This document shows, one piece after another, positions 35,801 through 47,818 of a stretch of DNA of 64,000 nucleotides. The DNA is from Collybiopsis luxurians FD-317 M1. Taxonomy: Eukaryota > Basidiomycota > Agaricomycetes > Agaricales > Omphalotaceae. Position 1 is the stretch's first letter. Every line of letters starts with the position of its first letter. The notes under the pieces are model-generated. The model was given only the letters and a program-made list of their open reading frames with translations, was not told the origin of the DNA and did no database searches. The stretch is from the NCBI GenBank assembly GCA_000827265.1, contig KN834752.1, positions 1,354,948-1,418,947 of the forward strand, in the 5' to 3' direction. The position numbers and the translations under genes were made by a program.

Positions 35801-36230
35801 ACCGAAAATCTCGAGACGGCGAGTCGCCTCCTCCTTTGTGAGACCGTTTTCGTCACATTGAAGCAGCTTGAAAGCGTCTTCAAGGACAATGGTCTCCAAA
35901 TCAACCTTTTCTCTATCATATAAATCCTCAGCCCGAAGTTGGATCTGTAATGAGCAAAACGCCATTGAGAACAAGTTGGTTGGAAAGATGTAGAGATTAC
36001 GAACGGTAGACATGTCGACATTGGCATCTGAAAGTAAAGAAAAAAAAAACTATGTGAGGAAAAAAAGGTGCCAGCTCAGCAGGCAAGCAAAACGTACGAG
36101 TAGGACCCTCTTGTTCGTGGCCGAAATCCTTGTACTCTCTCTTCTTTTTTTCTGGCTCTTCTGGGGTACTGGGAGCAGGAGTCTCGGTGGGCTCCTGGGG
36201 ACCTGGTTCCTTTTCAATGTTTGAAGCCAT
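32870..36230 (-). CDS. PMA1: Plasma membrane H+-ATPase (P-type, P3A)
   Basis: Seven exons (36230-36098, 36027-36005, 35944-35759, 35704-35292, 35238-33655, 33600-33267, 33208-32870) join in phase to 1003 residues, the normal basidiomycete length. Landmarks in order: an acidic/Pro-rich N-terminus, first helices with [14 protein letters not shown], the actuator loop TGESLP, the phosphorylation site CSDKTGTLT, nucleotide-binding-domain [20 protein letters not shown], hinge [10 protein letters not shown], and ten membrane segments ending at WFIPLDW. The pump exports protons with ATP at the plasma membrane and drives nutrient uptake. The C-terminal about 100 residues are Arg/Ser-rich, matching the regulatory tail controlled by phosphorylation in yeast. 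Most of the protein lies in one 1.6-kb exon with strong codon bias, as expected of a highly expressed gene. It appears intact. Confidence 0.98.
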
Positions 36231-37340
36231 TTAGTCTAATAAACCGGGGAGGAAATTTGAGGGAAGAGATAAGGCAAGAGCGGGGCCCTAAGCGGACACT
36301 GGCGCAACTGCAGAACGCTGCTGGGGAGGGGGATAAAGGTAGGTGGTGGTAAGGAGGAAAGGATCTGTAGCCGGGGACGGTATGTTTGCCTTTTTATTTC
36401 ATCCAAATTTAAAAACATCAAACATATCAACAAGTACAAACATGACCGCCACATTGACCCGTTCTCCGGTCATTCCGATTCAACTCACATCAACCAATCC
36501 CCCTCCCCGAGTCCCTTCCTTTCCCCGTTCTAAGCCCGACCCCCCCTTGGACCTATATGCTCGGAGATAGTTTCCTAGCTTAATCCCCTCAACGTCCAAT
36601 GCCTCAGTTCCTTGTTTTCTGCCTTTTCGGCATCCGGGAAAATCCAAATCCAGAGCGGCAAATTTTCACCAAATTTACCACGCAAAGATTACATGATTCA
36701 GAGTCCGTTTTTCCTTTTCAACGTCCGTGTTCGATGGCACCGTTTCCGTTTAGTGACCGTACAACGTAGTGCTATGCATGTTATGTATAAACTGTATACA
36801 AACTATGTAGTACCCGTCAACAAATCTTTTTGATCATCAATGCCATGCTACACCGCTCGTTCGCTCGCCCGAAGTTATTGATGTCATGTAATATCTGGTT
36901 CCTTTCTGGGATATCTCCACATTCCAGAAATAAACTCACGCAATCGGTAATGTCGCTAATCTGAGAGTAGTGCTGAGTAGCGTAGCCAAGCAAGGCTCTG
37001 CTTAACTTCTACTCCCTGCATTCCAAGAGTAGTACCGTACATCTCTATCTGCCAAGGAACAATTCACCACTTCAAGAAGTTCATTACTGGCATAGCAACT
37101 CGAACCTTTCTGTCACACGAGCCATAAGCCGCTGTAGATCTCGCAAACTCGGGAGGATATCAATCTTACAAAATTGTACAGTAATTTCTAGCTTATAGAG
37201 TCCAAACCAATCGCATAACGTTTCACTCAACAAGCCCATCTGCCAGTTGTAAAGCGCAATCAATCGGGTTCGTTCGTAAGTAAAGCGCGGTATTCTATTG
37301 GCCAGAGATACAATACATCCACTTGGCCTCTTCTAGAAAC
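36231..37340. other. Long upstream region of PMA1, nothing else recognised
   Basis: No gene family is visible. The stretch has pyrimidine-rich parts (36460-36560), common in promoters of strongly expressed fungal genes. It probably contains the PMA1 promoter and 5' leader. Confidence 0.45.
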
Positions 37341-37571
37341 TATCAGTCTATATAGCAGACGAGGATGAAGGGGGGTAGTTGAGGGACATGCGACAGCATA
37401 GCACCCAACGCCGCCTCGCTACACTGACCCGAATCCACCCTTGCCACTGCGGCCTTTACGCCAGACGATAATTTCCAACGATAGATGCGCACATTCTCAT
37501 CATCATGCTTAGTACAACCTGCCAATCGCAATATTCTTTTCCCTCGAAATCATAATGCCGTCGGATCGGCT

Positions 37572-38506
37572 TCAAGTCGACACAAATACCCATTTCCTTC
37601 CTTTATCCGGTCCCTTATGACGCCAGAAATAGTCTACCCCCTCTTGCTCGCTTCTTGTTCCTAATTTCATTATGGGCTGCAACGCCGTTAGATTCATAAA
37701 TAATCCGACGGTTTGACCGCCCACTGTCCATGTCAGCATTGAAGGTATTACTTGTAACCCGAAACGCCCATCCAAGTTCAGCTGGGCTTCCGACCTTGGC
37801 CTGATCTTGGCCTCGACGAGCTGTGAGCCCGACTCCTCATTACTCCAAAATCCTTGGAACTGCTATAGATACCTCCTTGGCTACTTCCGTAAAGATCGAG
37901 AAACGTTATATCTCTTGTGCCGATCAACAGGCGAATTGGTTGAGGCACTCGCCTTGGACTTGGTTGTCAGCGTTGAACAGAAACTTTTAGAGATACAGAA
38001 CAGCAACGTTGAAAAACTTCCGTACCATACAGTATAGCGTATCGGTGATACTGTATTCCGTGTCCATCGTCCATGGACGTAATGTAGCTCTCCATCCGCT
38101 CTCATACGTTTTCCAATTCCAATGAGTATACTTCCGACCACAAAGCTAATCACTTTACTGCCCGACCGCGTCCACTTCGGACAGAAGTGTTGCTTTAGTC
38201 ATTGTCAACGTCTTATCATTGTTGACGGGATCGTTCCGAAATCCGATCGGAACCTGTAGCTTGACATTTTTTCAGTTGACCCATTAAAGAGTCGCACTCA
38301 AAATTTCTAAAATCTTCTTGGTCCCAAGTCAGAGGCTTCACCTTCACACCTTTCCCAACCTCCGTTCCTTCTAAGTTGGAGAGAATCCATGGAACCAAGC
38401 CTTGAGTACCTTCTTCATCCATCAGGGGCAGCACCTCATGGCTCCATCTCCATCTTCGGCCCACCCATACGACAATATCGATCCATTTCGAATTCAGATC
38501 ATACAT
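37572..38506 (-). CDS. Unidentified gene, partial model
   Basis: Two minus-strand pieces have protein-like composition. The first, 38506-38216, reads KWIDIVVWVGRRWRWSHEV, then GLVPWILSNLEG and LTWDQEDFRNFECDSL. The second, about 37850-37572, follows a CTATAGCAG acceptor and reads FQGFWSNEESGSQL, then DGRFGLQVIPSMLTW and VDYFWRHKGPDKGRKWVF. Both are tryptophan-rich and lack frame breaks, but I could not define the intron between them or the true start. No family is recognised. It could be an unknown agaricomycete family or a decayed gene. Confidence 0.3.
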
Positions 38507-39607
38507 ACTCTACACGAGTTGCAAGAGTGAGATGAATTAAACCACCAAAACTCGACTTATTAGACCCACCTGCGTTCGGAGACTGGCTCTCGCAGGTCCT
38601 CCTAATCTCTCCGTCAGCCACTGTCTTCACAGCTGCGCTGCGCTGGCCTTGGACGATCTCGTCCCTGTTCTTCGCGTGTTACGCAGGAGTCCTGATCGAT
38701 ATCGACTCCATCGTACGCGTGTCGCAAGAAACCACTCCGCTTAAGTATTGGAATATTCGGTTCCGCATGTGCATGTTGATTGGACAAACTACGATAGCCC
38801 TCCCCTTCTCCCTGATTCCCTATTTTCTCTGGCACTGTCGATCGTAAAACCGAGTTGTTCCGCTACCAGGCTACCCAACTATCTCGAGAATTCCTCAACT
38901 TGCGTCTTTTTTTCAGGCAAACCGGAAGAAGCACGGTGCATGAGGCGAGTTCCGAGGACAGACTCGAAAGGTGAGTCAACGAACGTTTCTAGGTTTATCT
39001 CCTCGAGTTCAAGCTCCAACTGTTGTTGGACACGATATCCTTCCCTGAACCCCATTCCACCCTCCTTCTATTCCCGGATTTGAATGCAAATGGGGGACTT
39101 CCTATGTAGACCGAGGTGGACGCCATTCATTGATGAGGGCAGACCCAGCGGCGACCTACTGGCCCCATCTTCCAATCCGAACTCGTAGCCAAGACCCCAT
39201 CCCAAGAACAGTCGGCACAAAAAACTGCTCTAGCCGCTCGCATAATCTCCAACCTGTCTTGTGTCAAAGTTCTCCAGCGCTTCAGGTCCTTGAATGTGCA
39301 CTGCTGCTTTGTGGAACATCAAACTCAGAGGCAAAGAAGGAGGAGGACGACAAAAACCGTCTGGGTCTCCTAGGGGACCTAGGTTGTGAGCACAAGTACA
39401 TAGAAAAAAAAGACCCAGCTATGTCATTACAAATGCGGACAGTGTATTGATTACCTGATTACAGTATATAAACTCGCTACGACATTCTCTTTAGCCAAGG
39501 GCGAACAAACCATAATTTACGAATAAAGAAAAAGGGAGGTGCGAAACCGAGATCCAGCGTCGTCGCTATCAGAACTCCTCACCACTCATCGTTGGAGGGA
39601 GGTGACG
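38507..39607. other. No confident gene
   Basis: Open frames of 73-111 codons occur on both strands (38614-38835 minus; 38748-39083 and 39130-39450 plus), without motifs. The minus-strand piece could belong to the unidentified gene to the left. Confidence 0.35.
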
Positions 39608-40990
39608 TTACTTGTGCAATCCGGTATTGGAATCACCGTCAGAGGTCGCAGCCCACTTGGCATGACTATGTTTCCCATACCCCGCATGCAGAGTTTTCCA
39701 TTTTTTTGGATTGCGGTCGAGCCATTCGCGCAAATTGGGTCTATGGAGGGGCTCCTTATCCATCAACAAACTGGCAAACTGCTGCAGAAAGGGATCATCT
39801 CCCCAAAGGGCAAATTTAGCAATAACTGCCCCACAAGACCACTTATCGGCCCTACGGGGACTATAGCAAAGAGCGGGTCCATCCTCTTTGCCAACTTCTG
39901 GTGCTGTCCACCCAACAGTCCCTCGAAAGCCACAGATCGTGTGCTCTTCACTGGGGGATCTGACGGATACTGAGAAATCGATGATTTTGAGGATGTTCTC
40001 CGGTTTCGGTGTACATACAAGATTGGATGGTTTGAGATCCATATGGGCGATTTGGTGACGGTGCAAGAACGCGACTCCATTGATGAAATCACGGGCCCAG
40101 CGGGAATGGTAGTAGGGGAGGTCGGAGATTGGGAGTTCTCTTGGAAAAATGATAGCTGGGCCGATTGCAGTGTGGCGGAAGCCTGCAGGGTAAAGTATGT
40201 TCTCAGACTTTGTACGGTGATTGTTTAAGTACTTGACGATTGCCATTTCGGATGGTTTAACGATCTTGTAGATCCGTTTTCCATACACGTAAACGCGAGG
40301 GTGGTGAGCTAACTGAATTTCCTTCAGAGCGAGAAAAGAAAAACAAACGCTTCTTATTCTTACCGGAAAAGTTAATTCAAAGTCACTGATGTGCCCTGGC
40401 TGCTCATCGTCCTCAGGACTCCCGCTGGCCCCACTCTCGCTGGTTTCCCCATCAGTCTCGTTGCTGCGCTCACCAGTCTCGCCGCATCCTCCACAGGTCT
40501 CTTGGCTGTCACTCTTGTGAATGAAAATATCCGCAAGTTCCGGCTCCAAGCGAGGAGCGCGCTTTTGAGTTGCGGCCACTTCTGAAATGCGTGAGGATTT
40601 GACATCTGTCGTACCTGGTTCAAATATAGCTAGTAAGCACAACCATTCGTCTGTAATCCTTCTACGAAATGGCACCGCTTGCGACATCTGCCGTATATCT
40701 TGTGGGACGACAATTTCAGGTGAGGGGTTGTTAATCCAGTCCGCATCGAGCAGTTCATTGTTCGCTTGACCCTGAGCTCTTTTGATACCCCATAGATAGA
40801 TACTGTTTTCAGGTTTGGAGTCTATCGGTAAAGAATATTGTAAGTGTAGTTGTTTCTTCATCGCTTCATGCTGTTGCATTCCTGAGTCTGCAAAAGGAAT
40901 ATCAAGCTCGAAAGGCAAGGCTATTCGAAGCCAATCCTGGCCCACGACTTTACAAGGTATACACAGTGAGCGGAGTGGAGTTGGGGACAT
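39608..40990 (-). CDS. Divergent serine/threonine protein kinase-like protein
   Basis: The long frame ends in a kinase fold: FINGVAFLHRHQIAHMDLKPSN (catalytic loop with HMD in place of HRD), IIDFSVSV (DFS in place of DFG), GTVGWTAPEV (APE) and RRADKWSCGAVI. The catalytic Asp, the Lys of DLKPSN and the metal-binding Asp are kept. A glycine-rich loop is not evident, and the probable beta-3 lysine lies in IYKIVK. The N-terminal about 200 residues are not recognised and include a Cys/Ser/Glu-rich linker. A 51-bp stretch at 40313-40363 has perfect intron signals (GTAAGA...CAG) but is in frame and open, so proteins of 443 or 460 residues are possible. ATG 40990 is the first in frame. Confidence 0.82.
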   Translation of the reverse strand: MSPTPLRSLCIPCKVVGQDWLRIALPFELDIPFADSGMQQHEAMKKQLHLQYSLPIDSKPENSIYLWGIKRAQGQANNELLDADWINNPSPEIVVPQDIRQMSQAVPFRRRITDEWLCLLAIFEPGTTDVKSSRISEVAATQKRAPRLEPELADIFIHKSDSQETCGGCGETGERSNETDGETSESGASGSPEDDEQPGHISDFELTFPVRIRSVCFSFLALKEIQLAHHPRVYVYGKRIYKIVKPSEMAIVKYLNNHRTKSENILYPAGFRHTAIGPAIIFPRELPISDLPYYHSRWARDFINGVAFLHRHQIAHMDLKPSNLVCTPKPENILKIIDFSVSVRSPSEEHTICGFRGTVGWTAPEVGKEDGPALCYSPRRADKWSCGAVIAKFALWGDDPFLQQFASLLMDKEPLHRPNLREWLDRNPKKWKTLHAGYGKHSHAKWAATSDGDSNTGLHK

Positions 40991-41398
40991 CGAGAGTTGA
41001 GTCAAATGAGTCCCTCACTGATCAAACAAAAATGTAGAACGCCAAATGCGATTGTCGTTTAACAAATGTGACAAATGTGAATGTCGTCACGGTGTTCGCC
41101 AAAGGGGCCTCTTTCTAGTACTTGTGTACTAAATTCTACCGTGGGTCGGAGTCAAGACGAAAGTCAAAGTCAAGAATTCAAAGTATAAAGTCCTGCATCA
41201 TACGTATACGCTACGTGCTGTATGCTTGGCGTACCGCTGTGTAGGCTGATCGTCGGCTCAGTTCCCTCTATTTACGAACTTCTGACTTGGCGTTTTGCTG
41301 GTTTAATGCATGCCCAGCTCTCCCAATTATATCGCCATAAAAAATTATGCCAGCAAGTTTCTTCTCAGCATTCCGGCATTATAAATAGAATAATAATT
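40991..41398. other. Kinase promoter / UGGT 3' region
   Basis: No gene recognised. The stretch must contain the kinase promoter and the UGGT terminator on opposite sides. Confidence 0.4.
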
Positions 41399-44300
41399 CT
41401 ACAATTCATCTCGAATTTCCGCCGTTTTCTCTGTCCCTTGCGCTTGCCTTTCCTCCTCGATGCCCGACTCCCCTTTGTCAGCTCCTTCGGCATCACCAGC
41501 GCCGGCAGGGTCAGGAGCGACCCCCGATGCCGTTTGCGCGAGAGCATTGGCATCCGCAGCTGCAATTCTCGAACGAATCTTCCCATCCTCGGCTAATTTC
41601 CGAGCGAATCTCGCAATCTCAGCATCGTATTCTTCCCATTCGGGATACTGCCTCGCCCGGTCGAGCTTTGGTTCTTTCTGCTCAGATCAATTAGATCTCG
41701 CGCGCGCCTGTGAGATATAGATTAACGTACTGTCAACGGGTTCTGGCAAAGATCTATAGTCTTGGCTCGGTGTAGCCGATCCTTGCTACCTAAAAGACAC
41801 AAACTATTCAGTAACGATACAGGATATACTGAAAGAAGACGTACACCATGTTTCACACTGAATTCGTGTAATCGTCAATATCTGATTCAAGCTGTATTAG
41901 AATATAGACCTACCCATAACCAGTCTTCATGGAGAGAGTACTAAACAGAATACGGTTACCGAAAATGCTCGCATATAGAATTATAATTCACTCACAATGG
42001 GGACTTCCCGCTGTAAGTTATTCGGTAAATCTAGCGCAAATACGATCAAGTATGAGACTCGATAGACAGAAGAGATGATTTACCTTGATCCAGGTTTGCT
42101 AGCGAGTTCGGATCCAATGACAATTGCTGGTATGTCCCTCGGAGCATGTCCTGTTCAAAGATTGTCAACGTTCATGGGCTCATGGACTCGCTTGAGATTC
42201 ATAGCAAGACTTACTCCGGCGGCGATCTGGATTGAAGATCAGCTATATGTACTATCTAATCAAACGAAAGACGCACCTGACGGAACCTCACTAGATCCAC
42301 AACGTACAAGGCACTATGAAAGAACATCCGTAAGCGTATATCCTCAGGAATTTAAGGCTCCACTGTACCTAATATGATACGGCCGTCCTTCGAGAAAGTC
42401 TTTCCAGTACCCCGTCTTCCAGAACCGGAAACCTTCCATTGCTTCATTGTCATCTCCCATGGGGGTGTATCCATATGGCGCGCCATGAAGATCTAAATCG
42501 ACGAGCTCTTGAAGGTCCGCTCGGACAATTTGATCGGCATCGACAAAGATAACCTTTTTGAGGTCCATAGGGAATAAAACATCAAGAAAGAGGATCTTGT
42601 ATGCCCATATAATTCTCTGTTTTTCCTTCTGGGCGCGGAGCCACGACGGCCATTTGTAGGTGACGAGCTCATACTTGAAGTTGTAGGCTTCCGCTAGATG
42701 GGGAATGAATTCCTAAGAATTTACCATTAGCGCAAAGCACAGTAGGAATAAATAACTATATGCACCAGGAATGATGGAGAAAGGAAATTCTCAATGAACC
42801 AGAATTTGACTGTGCTATTTGTGTTTCGTAATACACTCAAGATCATGATACCCACGAAACGCTGTATTGGACCAGTCAACTGAGATGAAAATCCACAAAT
42901 CAAGCGAACCAACCTCGTAAAGAAGTCCCGAAGCAACAGTAAAGATATTGATGTCCGCTTGTTCGTTTGCAAGCTCAACAATTTCCTTTTTCTCCTCAGC
43001 AGCTCCGAATAGAGATTTGACACTACAGGAAATAAAATGAGCCATGGTTTCACAAGCAATGAATTGCAAGACTCACCTCGAGAACACGCTTTCGAATACA
43101 CCGGCGGAATCTTCTTCCTCTTCCTCTTCAGCCAGTACGTCTTCTCTTTCCATACCCGGTAGTCTACTGAAACGAGGGTACAATGTTAATCCCTCAAAGC
43201 TAGTGACGGTAATTTCATTGCCGACAGCTTCGACAGATGGACTATCCCATCCATCATTACCTACACTCTCGGTAACAAAGATGTCCCTGCCGCGACCTTC
43301 CCGAATTTCGAGTTTGAATACACCAGGTTTTGCTTTGAATTGGAAATATCCAAGGTTGGCTACAACTAGAGTATCGTCAATAGGAACAGAGCTGCTATCG
43401 AGCTCCAACTGGAGACCGCGAGGCGGAGCTTGGGTTGTAGTATCGCGAGCATGACCTTCCACGACGATATGATCTAAATCGAAGATAGTGTCGACGCTGG
43501 AATCTTCTGGGGCAAGTTTTCCGAGTTGGATGTTATCGAGATCGTATAGGGCTTCGCGTGGACGGACGAGCCAAGAAGAGGGAACATCCATAGCCAGAGT
43601 GTAGATTGGGTCTATAGGGAGATTTTCAAATATCGTCTGAGAGTACACCTCCTGCCTAAATTAGAGTTAACACTGATTGCCGTTTCGATAAAATGACCTT
43701 GTCACGTACCCTGATTCGTCAAAAGTCAATGAATTTCGGAGATTATATCTGAAGAATCGTTTCAAAGGAACCTAGAAAGAAGTTGGATAAGCCAGCGTTA
43801 AACCACTTAGGTTTTGTGTCTACTTCGCTGTACTGAGTAGGATTGAGTCGAACTTCGATATAAGTGTCGGGAAAATGTGAGAGCCACTGTTATATCGAAT
43901 CAGAAAGTCCGGAAAATTCCGACAGTCCAGATCATACCTGCAACAGACTCGACCATTTCTGAGCAGTTTCGCTTAGAGGATCGACTATGGCCGATATCTG
44001 ATACAGTGCCGTAGAATTGTCTCCCAGTTTGAACAACCTTGAGGCTCAAATGTTCATAAGGCGCGTCAAGGCTTCAACACAAAGTCTCGACTCACGTGTG
44101 ACTGCTCTCCAGCAATTGATAGTTGCGCGAGCGAGGTCTTTTGGGAGCGTCAAAGAGACCGATTTCGCTGGGATCAGGTACCTGAATGGCTGAAATGATT
44201 GAAGAGGCCATCGAGACGATATGGGCGATTGAAGCTCTGATAAAGGTTGGTAAAGACGCTCGAAGAAATAAGAGGCAAGGTAAAATACCGGTCAAGGCTT

Positions 44301-47300
44301 TTCAAATTAGGTCGAATGCTCTCCAGAGCCGAAAGAACAGGCCGAATACGTTTGAGCAACTCATACTCTTGCAGAGCGTGAAAGTCAGCCGCCACGAATT
44401 CTTTCGGAGTTATCGGGCCGACGACCTGCAAAAGGCCGGCGTCAGATGAGATAAGATAAACGGAGAACAAATTAGCTCTACCCGTCCGTTGATGAGGACG
44501 GCATTCTGTGCTGGATCTAATCCTACAGAGCTGACGAACCAACGGCACGAATCGAGGAAGTTTGAGTTCTTAGCAGATTTCTGACTGTTCAAATCGTCGA
44601 GTTCTAGGGCATTTTTGATCGCCTTTACCGTGGATAAAGGTACTTGCTGGGTCACTTCTTCTACTTCAGTAGCAATTTTGCCACCCTCGAGGGCCTGTAA
44701 AAGCTGCGAAGGAGTGACCTTGGAGAGCTGATTACTATCCACGAGATGGGCGAAAATTGAAGACATTGAAAGACTCTGAGAGGCTTCTTCGTCTAAAGGC
44801 ATAGAGGGGTTGTGTACGAATGCCACTCGAGCGGTCGAATTTTTCTCCTAATAAAGAGGCAAATGTTAGTCGCCATCAGTTAATTACACAACACGGTTTA
44901 CCATCGATAGAAGCGCTTCCTTGATAAAATCAAGGCCATCCTTCGAGTTGAAGTCAGCAATGATGTGCATTGTGATGGGAATTACTTCTGTCTCCGCAGG
45001 GTAGATGAAGGATGCTGGCCCAGACCCATAACCGGACCCTACAAGGAGCTCAGGGAGGCTGAGAATGTCAAGGGTCTCTTTAGAAGGAACGACATATTTG
45101 TTCCTTCTCCGAGCAGTCGTCGGGAGGTCGAAGAAGTAAGTCGATGCCTTCTCACTGTCATCATCCGTCAAATGGCCCGCATAAAGCTACGCATATAGAT
45201 GAGTACATGAGTTAGCACCAGAGAGTAATTCCACACCTCCTCCTGGAAATGCATCAACTGTCGACCGGTTTCTATTTGCATGTTGCGAAGGAAGTTCTGC
45301 AGAAAAGTATGAAGTTAACAGTCTGAAACAGAAGAAAAATGAAGATCATACCTCATCAAATGGATAATGTTTTCCATTGATGAATCCATGGCCAGCAGGA
45401 AATGCAGATAGAGTAGCACTAAGTCGTTGAGCATAGGCTTGCACATTGTCTAATGACTTCACTGAAGGAGTTGTTCCGGAGACTATAGCTTCGAATTCCA
45501 CGTTTGTTTTTTCTTCTGACTCGCCAGCTTGAGCTTCGGCGGCCATAAGATCGTCAAAGTCCCGACGAATCTCTGACCACTGGAAAGAGTCTGGAGCGCC
45601 GGGCCGAGTGAACGGCGTTGCAGCCTAGATGGAGGATAATGAGTTCAAAAACTTAACCAGTTGATGCACGCATGTTGTACACACCCGTTTCATAAAGGTC
45701 ATGGTAAGTTTGCGGCCAAAGTTTTCGAGTAAAAAGTAGACCAATCTCGCCATCTTGATTCCTGGAAAACCCTTCAGAAACCCATCAGCACAGATATAAA
45801 CAAAGAAAACTTGCCATCTTCTGTCTCCGCAATGGGGACAACACCGAAGCGGAAGGGGAAACCTCTTTCGATGATACTATGCATCGTACCGGCTACGAAA
45901 AGCATGTTTGCTGGCCGAGACAGGTCCAGAACGAGTACATTGTTGAATAAATTCAGTTTAAGTGTAGGAAACTGCCCCGGATACATGGGTCGCAGTAACT
46001 AACGGAGAATGATATTACAATTAGACACCAGAGAGGGGTGAAAAACGGATTCAACGCACAGTAGTCAAAGCTGAACTCCACTGATTATATCTAGAGAACG
46101 ATTAGTATAAAAAACTGAGATCAATGCTAACACGAACCTTTTATCTTTCTCTAGATCATTCCACCAAATGATGACACCTCCGCCCTCGGGACGATCGCTG
46201 GCATCAACCAGGCCATCTAGGACATCCTTGCTATCCTGAGCAGCAGCGACAAGGGGATGGGTTAGTAATTCTATCGCCTCCCCTCTCTCTAAATCCAAGC
46301 TGGTCAATTCCAGCATGATTTCTCTTTCCTTCTTCATCAACCGCAAAAAGCCAAACGCATTGATGTCTCTCTCTGTAAGATGAAGTCCGTTGATCCACAT
46401 CACATTGAGGCCAGATTGAACGCGCAGCTGGTTCTCATGGATTTCCAGCGCCAAGTTGTCGTTGATTGTTACACGGCGCGCGAGTGTAGTCACGTATCTA
46501 GGGAAGTTTTGGGAAAGGTGTTTAAGGGTGAGAAGAGGATTCGGGGAGCCCATAATGAGCTGAGAAGCCTGAAATCCGAGAAGGTGCAGCTCCTCCTCCG
46601 TGGGAGGTGTGTTGGCATCAGGTGCTGCCGGGTTTTCTGGATAGGCGTCGAGAAGCTTAAGAATAGCATCGGCAGCAGCAATATCCTCCGTTTCCAGTTC
46701 TTCGGGGCGGGTCTGGTCGTTTATATGTGCGGCGCCAAGGTGCCTGTCGTCTAATGCCAGATAATCCATCTTTTTCAGGTCAAGAGCAACACTATAACCT
46801 GTGAGATAACTTCGTTTCGACGCGTCCACGTTTTCCGGAGGAACAAATCGAAGAATATATTCAATACGAGGCTCCGCATGTTTTGCTAACTTCCACAAGT
46901 AAGTGTGAAGCTCTCGGAAATTTGGTGAATGGATGGAAGCGTATAGGATGGCAGTGCGGGGTGGTGTTTCTAGTTTGCTCGCAGGAGGTGGGTATATGTG
47001 GTCAAAGGGAAGAGTTTTGGGTCTGGTATAATTTGCCCTGATACCCGTGATCAGTTACAGGTACGTGCAACGTAGCAAGACTTACGAATGGCCTTCTGTC
47101 GAATCTATGGTATCTAACCCTGCCAACTGTGCCAATGATTCGACATCGCAAACCACACTCCCGTACCAATCCACCCATGATCCACATTCTTTGTGTTGCC
47201 CAGAAGGTTCCACAGTCTCGCCGTAATATTGGTAAAACGCTTCGATTTTAGGTGTTGCAGCGTGAAGGGCAAGATTTATTTCGACCGAAGCTAAGGCCCC

Positions 47301-47628
47301 GGGCTCTGAGAAAAGTCCGATACTTTTCGCGACTTCAAGTGCAGAGGAGTATATAGCTTCTGGTGCTTCATTCGGCGTTACGGACACGATCTCTGGGTCT
47401 GTGACACGATCGAGGAAGGGAAAAAAAGACTTTGGATTCTCTAATGCGACGGCTTCACTGAAAAATAGCTAATTTGAGAGAGGTACATACAAGCTGGAAA
47501 ACGGCGACATACATGACTTCTACCAGAAATGGTGGTGCTGGCCATGAAGTTCTGAGAGAAACTTTGACCGGTGGACTTGCTGATGCACTTTTCCCGAATA
47601 ATAGCAGCAAATGCAGCAGCCAGAACAT
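41399..47628 (-). CDS. UGGT1: UDP-glucose:glycoprotein glucosyltransferase (ER folding sensor)
   Basis: A large intron-rich gene starts with a signal peptide ([17 protein letters not shown]). It immediately continues [15 protein letters not shown], the canonical beginning of the mature UGGT sensor region. Thioredoxin-like domains follow (46.9-44.4 kb; [33 protein letters not shown]). The GT24 catalytic domain is at 43.1-41.6 kb: [33 protein letters not shown], the DxD motif [17 protein letters not shown] and [10 protein letters not shown]. Later exons give [24 protein letters not shown] and CETWC. The protein ends IRDEL, an HDEL/KDEL-type ER retention signal. UGGT adds glucose to N-glycans of misfolded glycoproteins, returning them to calnexin. 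Catalytic-domain exons joined without frame breaks. ATG 47628 was chosen because it opens the hydrophobic signal. Confidence 0.95.
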
Positions 47629-47818
47629 GGTGGTACGCGACCAAATCCTAAACAAGCATCCACGACACTGACACGTCTTTGTCTGAACAAGTCCAAATGT
47701 CTATAAGCGCTCATTATGATCGTGATTCAAGCGCCTAACAAGCGCCCCGGCGCCATCTACTCTACTTAAATATTCAAAGTCCAATGGTCAGTTAAATACT
47801 GTTCGGTCCAGTCATCAT

